A stretch of 64,000 nucleotides of DNA from Sporomusa acidovorans (lineage in GTDB: Bacteria > Bacillota > Negativicutes > Sporomusales > Sporomusaceae). Of this stretch, positions 1-8,140 are shown one piece after another; position 1 is the first letter of the stretch; each line of letters starts with the position of its first letter. Location: contig NZ_FNAM01000028.1 of the NCBI RefSeq assembly GCF_900101845.1, positions 16,827 through 80,826 on the forward strand, written 5' to 3'. The position numbers were made by a program, and so were the translations under genes. The notes beneath the pieces are model-generated. The model had not been told where the DNA came from and made no database searches. It saw nothing but the letters and a program-made list of their open reading frames with translations.

Positions 1-1130
1 TTGCCGGGATTTTCTTTATATCTTATTTCTTTTGCGAAGTACCCAGTAATGTGCTCATGCATAAAGTGGGTGCCCGTGTCTGGATTACCCGGATACTGAT
101 CACCTGGGGCATCGTAACGATCGGTACTGCTTTTTCCGATACAGCAACTCATTTAGCGATTTGGCGATTTTTACTCGGTGTGGCGGAAGCAGGTTTTTAT
201 CCTTGTATGATTTTGTATTTGACATTATGGTTTCCGGCTAAACATTTGGGACGGACAATATCGCTATTTATGTGCGGCATGGCGATTTCTAACATCCTGA
301 CCGGACCACTTTCCACCTGGATCATGGATAATATTGCCTGGTATGGCATGTCAGGCTGGCGCTGGATGTTTATTATTGAGGGTATACCCGCAGTGGTTTT
401 GGGAATAACTACTTTCTTCGTATTAACTGACAGACCTGAGCAAGCTAAATTTTTAACTCAGGAAGAAAAAGATTGGCTGATAGCAGAACTGCAACAGGAG
501 CATCAAGCAAAAAGCAAGAAGCTGCAAGTTTCAAAATGGGCTGTGTTTTCTCAGCCGCGCGTCTGGTACATGTGCGTACCTTATCTTTGCTATATTATGG
601 CATTATACGGTCTAGGAATGTGGATGCCGCAAATTCTCCGCGCTTTATCGCAGACCCTTACCAATTTCCAAATTGGTCCTATTTCGACTTTGCCGTATAT
701 CGTTGGCGTAATTGCTATGGTGCTTGTTGCCAGGCATTCGGATAAAACGGAAGAACGGCGCTATCACGTAGGTATTCCTATCCTTTTCAGTTTTTTCAGC
801 TTGATCGCGTTGACGATGACGAAAGATCTATGGCTGTCAATGTTGTTTATTTGCATTAGCACGGCGGGCATATATAGTTTCGTAGGCACGTACTGGACGC
901 TGCCCAGCTCGTTTTTAAGCGAGGGAACGGCGGCAGTAGGTATCGGTATTATTAATTCCGTCGGCAATCTCGGTGGCTTTTTCGGGCCTTATGCTGTAGG
1001 GTTTCTGAAAGATATGACCGGATCAACATCGGCCGGAATGTATGTGCTGGCAGGTTTTGCATTATTTGCAACCATATCAGTTTTAGCTATTCCGGCAAAA
1101 GAGGTTGCGATTAGAACGCAAAACAGTTAA
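1..1130 (+). CDS. MFS transporter, ACS (anion:cation symporter) type, 5'-truncated by the window edge
   Basis: The reading frame is open from base 3, so the start lies outside the window; the GTG at 51 is internal. The visible protein begins inside the conserved first-loop region of the ACS branch of the major facilitator superfamily (EVPSN followed by H-K-V-G-A-R-x-W), where the family has a GxxAD/R-R type loop. It carries about ten more hydrophobic segments, with a central hydrophilic loop near QEEKDWL. ACS carriers import organic acids such as glucarate, phthalate or other carboxylates by H+ symport in the inner membrane. It stands 5' of a porin, a PucR regulator and a periplasmic reductase, so it could bring in the substrate or counter-ion for that system. 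Family is clear; substrate is inference. Confidence 0.85.
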   Translation, partial: AGIFFISYFFCEVPSNVLMHKVGARVWITRILITWGIVTIGTAFSDTATHLAIWRFLLGVAEAGFYPCMILYLTLWFPAKHLGRTISLFMCGMAISNILTGPLSTWIMDNIAWYGMSGWRWMFIIEGIPAVVLGITTFFVLTDRPEQAKFLTQEEKDWLIAELQQEHQAKSKKLQVSKWAVFSQPRVWYMCVPYLCYIMALYGLGMWMPQILRALSQTLTNFQIGPISTLPYIVGVIAMVLVARHSDKTEERRYHVGIPILFSFFSLIALTMTKDLWLSMLFICISTAGIYSFVGTYWTLPSSFLSEGTAAVGIGIINSVGNLGGFFGPYAVGFLKDMTGSTSAGMYVLAGFALFATISVLAIPAKEVAIRTQNS

Positions 1131-1217
1131 AGGTTTGATATCTAAAAATGCTGTGAAAATAGCTTAATTTCGTAGGAACTGTGGGTTTGAGAAAAATATT
1201 TATGTGTGTGTTATGTT

Positions 1218-1244
1218 CGCCTAGACGTGGTCTAGGCGATTTTT
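1218..1244 (+). terminator. Rho-independent terminator after the MFS gene
   Basis: A perfect 9-bp stem (CGCCTAGAC / GTCTAGGCG) with a 3-nt loop is followed by ATTTTT. It lies 88 bp past the stop codon of the MFS gene. Confidence 0.8.
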
Positions 1245-1380
1245 CGTACGGGGGGTTCGAACCTCCCCTTTACACGAAACTTGTACGGCGAAATTGGTAT
1301 AAACTCAAATTAATTATGAATTTATGTAATCTGTAAAGTACGACGTTTTTATAAGAAGGCTTCCAAATACCATGCCTTTA

Positions 1381-1475
1381 TATTAAAGTACAAAAATAAT
1401 GGCGATTTATAGTGGATTTTCTGTATGATGGTACATTGTTCGACTATTTTACATTGTGTTACTATTAAAAATTGT
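1381..1475 (+). promoter_or_regulatory. Shared promoter/operator, copy A (upstream of the porin gene)
   Basis: This stretch matches 4579-4673 without gaps over its conserved blocks: TATTAAAGTACAAAA at the left, GTATNATGGTACATTGTT 42 bp on, then TTTTACATTGTGTTAC. The half-site ACATTGT occurs twice, 18 bp apart. The only other copy precedes the flavoprotein operon, and a PucR-type regulator gene lies between the two, so these are probably its operators. The role is inferred; the duplication is seen directly. The rest of the 457-bp gap (1131-1587) holds only the terminator and the ribosome binding site. Confidence 0.65.
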
Positions 1476-1587
1476 TAAAGGCTTTATTCAAATATTCTGG
1501 CAATATAAATATGAAAAGGAGGTTTACAAACGAACTAAACTTCATCTATATTGGCAAGCATTACGTATTACGTGAGGGGGAGAATTT

Positions 1588-2595
1588 ATGAAAAAAAAGT
1601 TGTTAATATGTGTAGGGGCTATGTTTTTAGTAAGTATTGTCAATCAAGTTTTTGCCGCCGACAACGAAATCAAAGTTGAAGGTGTTTGGGGCAACAGGTA
1701 TATTCACACCAAGGACAAGAGCCTTGAGGATGGCGGTACTATGGTAAATTTGACTATTACCAAAAAATTAAGCGATAAATATAAGATTGTTACCGAAAGC
1801 GAAGTTCATCGGCCGCTTAAAGATAGTTTACCCTTTGCCACTTCTCGAGACGGCAAGATGCATAGTTGGGCATGGCCTTTTTTGCAAGCTAATATTGAAG
1901 GCAATTTTGACGGAACTATAGTAAAACTCGGCCGTTTTACATATACGCCTGCCTATAAATTAGTACATGACAACAAACAGCAGGTTAGCGGTGGTTTGGT
2001 GTCTTTCGGAAAAATAGTTAGAACAACAATTGTGGTAGGGAAAAATGATCCTTTTTGGCCGGGGACAAGCAGTAATTCGACAATGCCTGGCGCTGACGGA
2101 CTTATGCAGAGAAGCGCGTATCAGTCTATTGATGTCGTAATTCCTGCTTCTGAGATTACTAACATTAGAGCAGCATATCAAAAAGGCACTGTTCCTCTGC
2201 CTAAAGAGGCTCTGCCAACTGTTAATCCGCGAATTAACTTTAAAGAATTTGGTTTTGATACCAAAGTAGTAAAGAATCTGGGTTTGGAAGCTGCCCTCAT
2301 AAGATCGAGCGCAGCTGCGGACGGACACGGTTCGTACGCCAAATTAATCTATAAGGGGGCCAATCCAGGGATAGCGCAATCGTTTGATATATATACAACT
2401 TATCACAAGTTAGAAGCTAATTCGATTATTGGAAATGATATCCCGATGTTGGCAGATTATAAAGGTGTTCGTGTCGGTACGCACTATGTTATTTGGAAGG
2501 GTTCGCTGCTCGAAGTATTTTACGACAAGCAAAAAACTGTGAAGACAAATGCTAAAGCAGATATGTTTATGGCAAAATTAGATTTCTTCTTTTAA
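1588..2595 (+). CDS. Outer-membrane beta-barrel (porin-like) protein
   Basis: A 335-residue secreted protein. The signal peptide (KKK then a hydrophobic stretch) ends at about residue 23 with the cleavage motif VFA. The mature chain lacks long hydrophobic helices, has alternating polar/apolar strands, and ends in L-D-F-F-F, the aromatic C-terminal signal of outer-membrane barrels read by BamA. There is no SLH domain, unlike the second porin of this window. GGGGAG precedes the ATG. A Rho-independent terminator follows, so it is monocistronic. It shares its upstream operator with the periplasmic flavoprotein reductase operon at 4724, which suggests that it lets the electron acceptor of that reductase cross the outer membrane. 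Function as an uptake porin is inference; outer-membrane barrel topology is well supported. Confidence 0.75.
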   Translation: MKKKLLICVGAMFLVSIVNQVFAADNEIKVEGVWGNRYIHTKDKSLEDGGTMVNLTITKKLSDKYKIVTESEVHRPLKDSLPFATSRDGKMHSWAWPFLQANIEGNFDGTIVKLGRFTYTPAYKLVHDNKQQVSGGLVSFGKIVRTTIVVGKNDPFWPGTSSNSTMPGADGLMQRSAYQSIDVVIPASEITNIRAAYQKGTVPLPKEALPTVNPRINFKEFGFDTKVVKNLGLEAALIRSSAAADGHGSYAKLIYKGANPGIAQSFDIYTTYHKLEANSIIGNDIPMLADYKGVRVGTHYVIWKGSLLEVFYDKQKTVKTNAKADMFMAKLDFFF

Positions 2596-2634
2596 AGGCT
2601 AACAAGTAAACCACAAACTTTTTAATATAATTAT

Positions 2635-2662
2635 AAAATTCCCCTTTATCAAGGGGAATTTT
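2635..2662 (+). terminator. Terminator after the porin gene
   Basis: A perfect 12-bp stem (AAAATTCCCCTT / AAGGGGAATTTT) with a 4-nt loop, 39 bp after the stop codon. Confidence 0.85.
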
Positions 2663-2706
2663 ACTTTGGATTCTTAGCCTAAAAGTGAAATAGTACCTAC
2701 TTATTT

Positions 2707-2744
2707 ATTTAATTATATGTGATAATTAGCACACGTAATTAAAT
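2707..2744 (+). promoter_or_regulatory. Long palindrome with CRP/FNR-like core before the PucR gene
   Basis: The outer arms TTTAATTA / TAATTAAA and the inner core TGTGA-N6-GCACA are all centred on the same point (about 2725.5), 38 bp before the likely ATG at 2782. It could be a CRP/FNR-family operator or an autoregulatory site of the PucR-type regulator. The symmetry is seen; the binding protein is unknown. Confidence 0.45.
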
Positions 2745-2781
2745 ATGAATTGCCAATTTACTTTTTTGCGAGGTGACAGGT

Positions 2782-4368
2782 ATGCCAGCTAATATCCGCA
2801 GGATTGCATGCGAACTTAATAATTTTAGACCGCAATTATTTATTAACAGTAGGAAAAATGAAGATGTAGCGGCCGCCATTTCAGTAAGTAAATTGCCGTC
2901 AAAATACAGAAATGATGTATTGTATATTATAAAAGCTTCTATGCTTACAAGCCTGCCGAGCAGTATGCCTATTAATATTTTGTGTATATGTGATGTCGAG
3001 GTTTCAGATAAGTTGTTCTCCGATTCTATACACAACTTTATTTTATTTTCACATCCACTTGACGTTAAGATTATTCGCGAAGAGGTTCAAAATATTATTC
3101 GTACGTGCAGCGGTGAGGGATATATTCCGCAAAAGCTTTTAGATGCAGTATCCTCTGGTGGTCTTCAAAATATTGCGGATACAGCGTATTTGTTATTGGG
3201 AAATCCGATTATAATTTATGATTTAAGTTTCAAAATTTTGGCATTTTCACAAAATGTGTATCCTGAATGCAAACTTTTTAAGAAAGCCGCGAAAGATAAG
3301 CAAATGATAGAGCAGACCATGATTGCTTTTTTTCAGGAAAATGCTTTGAAGACAATGAGGGAGCAGGGATCATCGTATTTTTTTGAATGTTGTGACCGGC
3401 CTGTATTACCGGAAAAAACAATCATTATCAATTCCCCAGTGTTTATAAAGGGACTGCTTGTTGGCTATGCAGTAGCAATGAAAGGTTATGTCAATTGGGA
3501 TAAAGGCGATCTTGGGCTGATGGATGAAATATGTAAAACCATATCAATTGAAATGCGAAATGATAGATTTTATAGAAATAGTAAAGGTGTTCTAAAAGAG
3601 CATTTTCTCATGGATACGCTTGAGGCTGAAACAGAACAAAAAGAGTTGGTGAAAGCTCGGGTTAATGCCCTTGATATGAAAATGCATAAAAATATGTTTA
3701 TAGTTGTCATTCGCCTAACAGAACAAATGGAGGATAATTCACAGCTAAGGCTAATACTGAGGGAAATAGAAAATATTTTTGAAGATAGTATTTCAATTAT
3801 ATACAAAGAGAATATCGTTTCATTAATCCATTTTCATCAGGATAAACAAGTATTAATGGAGATCATACAGGAAAAATTCCATATTTGCAATAGTTCTGAG
3901 GATTTGGTAACCGGAGTTAGTATGTGTTTCCATGATATTTGTCAGATTAAAAAGCACTATTTTCAGGCGTTGGATGCATTGGATATAGGTTTAACTTTAC
4001 AAAAACCGGGGAGAATTTATTTCTTCCAGCAACTTTCTATTTATCGATTATTTAAATTAAGCGGTAAGACTACTGAAATTAGGGATTATTTACATCCTGC
4101 CGTTTTCTGCTTGATAAATTACGATAATGAAAATCATTCCGAGCTTATGAAAACCCTGTATTATTATATTATCAATCTTAAGGCTTTGTTAAAAACTAAA
4201 GATATTCTTCGTATTCATAGAAATACACTGATATATCGGATTAACAAAATACAAGAACTAGCGAATATCGATCTGGAAGACGGTGAAACAGTTTTCCAAT
4301 TGTATATTACTTTTAAAGGTCTTGAGTATATAGCGTGTCAGGAAAATAGGGAAGTGGATTTTTGGTAA
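2782..4368 (+). CDS. PucR/CdaR-family transcriptional regulator
   Basis: A 528-residue regulator. The ATG at 2782 is preferred over the in-frame GTG at 2773 because GAGGTG lies 6 bp before it. The C-terminus (from about residue 460) is the PucR helix-turn-helix (HTH_30): TKDILRIHRNTLIYRINKI followed by LEDGETVFQL, which is close to the family consensus H-R-N-T-x-x-Y-R-x-x-x-I. The N-terminal half carries the PucR purine-catabolism-type sensory region and a middle GGDEF-like PucR segment. Such regulators usually activate nearby catabolic genes in response to their substrate. It lies between the porin and the reductase operon, whose upstream regions share a ~90-bp conserved sequence, so these are its likely targets. 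The inducer is unknown. Confidence 0.85.
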   Translation: MPANIRRIACELNNFRPQLFINSRKNEDVAAAISVSKLPSKYRNDVLYIIKASMLTSLPSSMPINILCICDVEVSDKLFSDSIHNFILFSHPLDVKIIREEVQNIIRTCSGEGYIPQKLLDAVSSGGLQNIADTAYLLLGNPIIIYDLSFKILAFSQNVYPECKLFKKAAKDKQMIEQTMIAFFQENALKTMREQGSSYFFECCDRPVLPEKTIIINSPVFIKGLLVGYAVAMKGYVNWDKGDLGLMDEICKTISIEMRNDRFYRNSKGVLKEHFLMDTLEAETEQKELVKARVNALDMKMHKNMFIVVIRLTEQMEDNSQLRLILREIENIFEDSISIIYKENIVSLIHFHQDKQVLMEIIQEKFHICNSSEDLVTGVSMCFHDICQIKKHYFQALDALDIGLTLQKPGRIYFFQQLSIYRLFKLSGKTTEIRDYLHPAVFCLINYDNENHSELMKTLYYYIINLKALLKTKDILRIHRNTLIYRINKIQELANIDLEDGETVFQLYITFKGLEYIACQENREVDFW

Positions 4369-4401
4369 ATCATAAATACGACTATTAGCGCTATGTTTTT
4401 G

Positions 4402-4444
4402 GCAAAGGTACCTCCTGCAGTGAAAATGCAGGAGGTACCTTTGC
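4402..4444. repeat. 18-bp perfect inverted repeat
   Basis: GCAAAGGTACCTCCTGCA and its exact complement are separated by 7 nt. No T-run follows on either strand, so it is not a classical terminator. It sits 34 bp after the PucR gene and at the left edge of the intron-like stretch at 4445-4578. Confidence 0.7.
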
Positions 4445-4578
4445 AATTTGCCCTGAATGGGCGATAACTCGGTGATGAAAGTTCACTACAGGCTTTTGGC
4501 AGTAGGAACTGTTAGCAAAGGGCAAGGTTGTCTATCGTGAGGGGGTCTGGAGGTAAGCGGGCAGTCCCTACCCATTAG
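4445..4578 (+). other. Possible group II intron fragment (no reverse transcriptase)
   Basis: The stretch carries GATGAAAGTTCACTACAGGC, then CAAGGTTGTCTATCGTGAGG and GGTCTGGAGGTAAGC. By recollection these resemble the structured RNA of bacterial group II introns. No intron-encoded protein, domain V or 3' end is present. If correct, it is a short relic inserted between the PucR gene and the reductase promoter. The resemblance is from memory and not a computed match. Confidence 0.35.
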
Positions 4579-4673
4579 TATTAAAGTACAAAATCAGCAG
4601 TCAATTGCTACGAACATTTTGTATTATGGTACATTGTTTCAAAATTTTACAATGTGCTACCATTATTAAATAG
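4579..4673 (+). promoter_or_regulatory. Shared promoter/operator, copy B (upstream of the flavoprotein operon)
   Basis: Gap-free counterpart of 1381-1475. Here the half-sites form a near-perfect palindrome: GGTACATTGT, 10 nt, then TTACAATGTGCTACC, so ACATTGT and ACAATGT are exact inverted repeats 18 bp apart start to start. The block ends about 50 bp before the ATG at 4724. It is the probable target of the PucR-type regulator encoded just upstream. Confidence 0.65.
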
Positions 4674-4723
4674 ATAGTAAGACAATTTTGCAAATGATGG
4701 AGATTTTATAAGGAGAGGTGTGT

Positions 4724-6469
4724 ATGAAGGACAATGGAATGAATGAAACCAAAACTAAAAACCAATTGAACAGAAGAAACTTTTTAAAATGCACGGCTGC
4801 CGTTGCCGCAGGAGTTATGTCAGCTGGACTTATCACAGGCTGTTCTAAAAAAGCTGATGTCTTAAAGAATCCACCGGAACCAATCAAATTGGACGGATGG
4901 CTTGGTCAAGCCCCTGAGATTGCTGATTCGCAAATAAAGCAAACGATGGAAGCAGATGTTGTTATTGTCGGAGCAGGTGTGGCAGGATTACATGCCGCAA
5001 GAGCAGCATCTGAAGCGGGAGCTTCGGTAATCGTTGTGGAAAAGGCTAAGATATATCAAGTTCGCAGCGGGCAATATGGCGTTATTGACAGTAAAGTACA
5101 AAAATCGTTTGGTATCAAAATCGATAAAAATACCGTTATTCTCGAAAATATGAAACAGATGGGGTATCGTGCCGACCAGCGAATGTGGAAGTACTGGGCG
5201 GATCACAGCGGGGAAGCCTTTGACTGGCTGCTGGAACTGGCGCCTGATCTTGCAGTTTTGCCGGAAGATGCGCTTTCTTATGTTGACAACAAATTAAATT
5301 TGCTGATGATGCATTTTCCTGCACCGGCAGGCTATAACCAGGCAGAAGAAAATTCGCCAACCTGGCCGACCGTTATGTCATTTGTGCCTAATCAAAATAT
5401 GATTATGGAACGGGTATATCAGAAATGCTTGGATCAGGGCTGTAAGTTCCTTTTTTCAACCAAGGGCGAAAAACTCATCCGTCCGGATAATCAAGGGCGG
5501 GTGCAAGGGGTTATCTGTCAGGATGTAAAGGGTACATATGGAAAAATCCTTGCCCGTAAAGCGGTTATTCTGGCGACAGGGGATTATGGCAATAACAAGG
5601 AAATGATGACTTATTTTGTGCCATGGGCAGCAGACTGTATGAATGTTTTCCCAAATAGGGATGCCAAAGGCAAGCCTACTAATACCGGTGACGGTCATAA
5701 AATGGGAGCTTGGATCGGAGGCAAAATCGAGGATGGTCCCCATGCACCAATGGTTCACACGCTAGGCGGGCCGCTCGGAGTCGATGCTTTCTTTTTAACG
5801 AATATTGAGGGAAAGCGTTTTGTTAATGAGGATCTCGGCGGGCAACAGCTTTCCTGTGCCTTGTACCGTCAGCCCGAAAATTTTGGCTGGCAGATATTTG
5901 ATGATAAGTGGCCTGAACAGCTTGAACAGATGGGAGTTTCACACGGTGCCGTTAATCACTGTGTCGCAGCTGATAAAAATCCAAAGCTAAAAGATGCGCA
6001 GTGGAGTCTGGGAAGGACAGCATATACTTCCCGCGAAGATCTTCTAAAAACAGAAGGACTTGTGATTGCTGACAGCATAACTGAACTTATCGGTAAGCTC
6101 GGACTCGACGCTAAAGCCCAGGAAACACTGCTTCAGTCCATAAAACGGTATAATCAACTTTGCTATAAAGGCGTTGATGAAGATTTCGGCAAAACGTCGA
6201 AACGTCTCTTCCCGATTGAAACAGCACCATTTTACGCTGGACAGATGAGAGCCGGGGCTTTGCTTGTCAATATGGGTGGACTTACCTGCGATCCTGAAAC
6301 AGGCAATGTGCTTGATAAAAAATACAAGAGGATTGAAGGCCTATATGCAATAGGAAATGTTAGCGGCGGACGTTTTCTCGGTGATTATCCAGTTGTTACA
6401 GCTGGTACAAGTCATGGATTTGCGTTAACTTACGGACGTTTGGTTGGATCATTAGTAGCAAAACTGTAA
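4724..6469 (+). CDS. Tat-exported FAD-dependent reductase lipoprotein (fumarate-reductase flavoprotein family)
   Basis: A 581-residue flavoprotein of the FAD_binding_2 family (fumarate, urocanate and related enoate reductases). ATG 4724 is chosen because AAGGAG lies 8 bp before it. The N-terminus has a twin-arginine motif NRRNFLK (Arg17-Arg18), a hydrophobic stretch and a lipobox ITGC with Cys40, so it should be exported folded and anchored by lipid. The FAD dinucleotide motif GAGVAG is at residues 83-88, with the acidic VVEKA end of the second strand after it. The C-terminus (GLYAIGNVSGGRFLGDYP...TAGTSHGFALTYGR) is the family's FAD/substrate motif. It has no haem domain; the pentahaem cytochrome gene 30 bp downstream supplies electrons. 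The natural substrate, an unsaturated organic acid by family, cannot be read from the sequence. Confidence 0.85.
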   Translation: MKDNGMNETKTKNQLNRRNFLKCTAAVAAGVMSAGLITGCSKKADVLKNPPEPIKLDGWLGQAPEIADSQIKQTMEADVVIVGAGVAGLHAARAASEAGASVIVVEKAKIYQVRSGQYGVIDSKVQKSFGIKIDKNTVILENMKQMGYRADQRMWKYWADHSGEAFDWLLELAPDLAVLPEDALSYVDNKLNLLMMHFPAPAGYNQAEENSPTWPTVMSFVPNQNMIMERVYQKCLDQGCKFLFSTKGEKLIRPDNQGRVQGVICQDVKGTYGKILARKAVILATGDYGNNKEMMTYFVPWAADCMNVFPNRDAKGKPTNTGDGHKMGAWIGGKIEDGPHAPMVHTLGGPLGVDAFFLTNIEGKRFVNEDLGGQQLSCALYRQPENFGWQIFDDKWPEQLEQMGVSHGAVNHCVAADKNPKLKDAQWSLGRTAYTSREDLLKTEGLVIADSITELIGKLGLDAKAQETLLQSIKRYNQLCYKGVDEDFGKTSKRLFPIETAPFYAGQMRAGALLVNMGGLTCDPETGNVLDKKYKRIEGLYAIGNVSGGRFLGDYPVVTAGTSHGFALTYGRLVGSLVAKL

Positions 6470-6499
6470 AGAGAAAAGATTTATTGAGGAGGCGGGAAT

Positions 6500-7060
6500 A
6501 TGACAGACGAGGAAGGAAAATGCAGAGTTCTAATCAAGAAAATAAAAGAATTAAATAAGCCTCAGTTAATTCTTTTGTTGTGCCTGGTGGCTATAATATT
6601 TATGGGAATTGGCTATGCGGGTATGGAAAAAGTCAGTGCTAACCCGGCATTTTGTGCCAGTTGCCATAATATGAGAAGCCACTATGATACCTATACTACA
6701 GGCAATTTACTGGCGAAAAAACATGCGGATGCCAAGGTAACCTGCCATGATTGCCATGAACCTTCATTAGAACAGCAAACAGATGAGGGAATCAAGTACA
6801 TAACCGGCAATTATAAAGATCCCATGCCTAAAAAAGATTATTCCAAGGACTTATGCCTAAAGTGCCATGATTATGAAAAAGTAAAAAGTAAGACAGCATC
6901 ATATGGTAAAGAAAACCCGCATGATTCGGAACATAACGATGCACAGGAATGTTCTACATGTCATAGTGTGCACCATGAATCAATTAATCAATGCAATACT
7001 TGCCACGGCGTTTCCTGGTCGGATAAATTAGATGATAGCTGGCAGAAAAGAAATAAATAA
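6500..7060 (+). CDS. Membrane-anchored pentahaem cytochrome c (NapC/NrfH-like)
   Basis: A 186-residue protein with one N-terminal membrane anchor (about residues 21-41) and a periplasmic part bearing five CXXCH haem motifs, at residues 52 (CASCH), 82 (CHDCH), 119 (CLKCH), 151 (CSTCH) and 165 (CNTCH). Classical NrfH and NapC have four. Such proteins oxidise menaquinol in the inner membrane and pass electrons to a periplasmic reductase. GAGGAGG precedes the ATG. It follows the flavoprotein lipoprotein by 30 bp, so the pair forms a two-protein quinol:acceptor reductase. The ResB/ResC genes next to it would attach its haems. Confidence 0.9.
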   Translation: MTDEEGKCRVLIKKIKELNKPQLILLLCLVAIIFMGIGYAGMEKVSANPAFCASCHNMRSHYDTYTTGNLLAKKHADAKVTCHDCHEPSLEQQTDEGIKYITGNYKDPMPKKDYSKDLCLKCHDYEKVKSKTASYGKENPHDSEHNDAQECSTCHSVHHESINQCNTCHGVSWSDKLDDSWQKRNK

Positions 7061-7168
7061 AGCATAACCTTTCAGATAAGATCCCGGACAATATGGGGTC
7101 TTATCTGAGCAACTCAAATAATAAAAAATGGGGGACTTGATATAAGGGATACGGAAGGACGTGAATTA

Positions 7169-8140
7169 TTGGAGTTTTTTAACGTGTTCAAATCAATGAA
7201 GACCGGATTTATCTTATTGCTGTTGATTAGCTTGTTTGCGTCTTTTATTGACTTGTCTAATCCGTCAGTAGATTATTCTTTTATTGGATTTTATTTTTTG
7301 GTAATAATGTTTGTAATAAATTTGGCGATATACGTAGTAAATAAGCTTAAAAAAATAATACAATTATTAAAAATGCGTACTGAATCTAGGAGTTCTTTAT
7401 ATAGCGGGGTAGGTCTGCATCTAAGCCTGTTTGCCGTTCATGCAGGTATTGCCCTGCTTTTCCTTGGAAATATTTTGGATTTAGGCTTAGGATATAGCCA
7501 ACGTGTTGAGTTGAGGCCGGGGGAATCCTTTACGCTGCCCGGTTCGAGAACTGTGCTAAGGTTAGAGGACTTTCGGATTGATTATTATCAAGATGGAAGC
7601 CCATCTCAATATACTTCTAAAGTTCTTGTAACGGAAAATGACCAAGAAGTCACCTATGACATAACAGTAAATCATCCGCTTGAAATATCCGGCAGTAAAA
7701 TATACCAGGAAAGTTACGGATGGATCGTGAATATCGAAATTGGCGATGGAAATAATCTCAAAAAATATTTCGTAAAGCCGGGAGATGAGGTTGGACTAGA
7801 AAACAGGAAAATAGAGATTGTTCGATACTTTATGAACTTTGTTCCGGGGAAAATGCCTGAAAAGGGCGTAACTGGCGCCCCCGCGGTTATGTATTATATG
7901 TCGCAGAAAAACCTGACAGGAGTTGCTAAACTGGGGGAAAAGATAAAGATTAGTGATAATCAATTTCTGACTTTTGTTGATAAACAAGCGTTTACTGTGT
8001 TAAAAGTGAAAAATAGTCCGGGACTGACGATTGTTGAGGTAGGCGGCATCTTGTTGATGATAGGAATAGTCCTAGTATTTTCATTTATGCATAAAAAATC
8101 GATGCAATTTAATGATTTTTGTAAGGATGTGGCACAGTAA
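7169..8140 (+). CDS. resB: ResB-like cytochrome c biogenesis protein
   Basis: A 323-residue membrane protein starting at TTG 7169, with GGAAGGA 9 bp before it. It has two N-terminal membrane segments, a third after the loop (near residues 85-105), a large extracytoplasmic domain (LRPGESFTLPGS..., YQESYGW) and one C-terminal membrane segment. This is the ResB/Ccs1 plan of System II cytochrome c maturation, where ResB and ResC together carry haem outward and ligate it to CXXCH. The stop overlaps the start of the next gene (TAATG). Being next to a five-haem cytochrome gene it may be a dedicated haem lyase for that protein. Confidence 0.85.
   Translation: MEFFNVFKSMKTGFILLLLISLFASFIDLSNPSVDYSFIGFYFLVIMFVINLAIYVVNKLKKIIQLLKMRTESRSSLYSGVGLHLSLFAVHAGIALLFLGNILDLGLGYSQRVELRPGESFTLPGSRTVLRLEDFRIDYYQDGSPSQYTSKVLVTENDQEVTYDITVNHPLEISGSKIYQESYGWIVNIEIGDGNNLKKYFVKPGDEVGLENRKIEIVRYFMNFVPGKMPEKGVTGAPAVMYYMSQKNLTGVAKLGEKIKISDNQFLTFVDKQAFTVLKVKNSPGLTIVEVGGILLMIGIVLVFSFMHKKSMQFNDFCKDVAQ

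Noticed and set aside
1248..1268. T-arm-like sequence GGGGGGTTCGAACCTCCCC suggesting a tRNA remnant
   Set aside because: No anticodon or D arm upstream and no acceptor partner; it is a short imperfect palindrome only.
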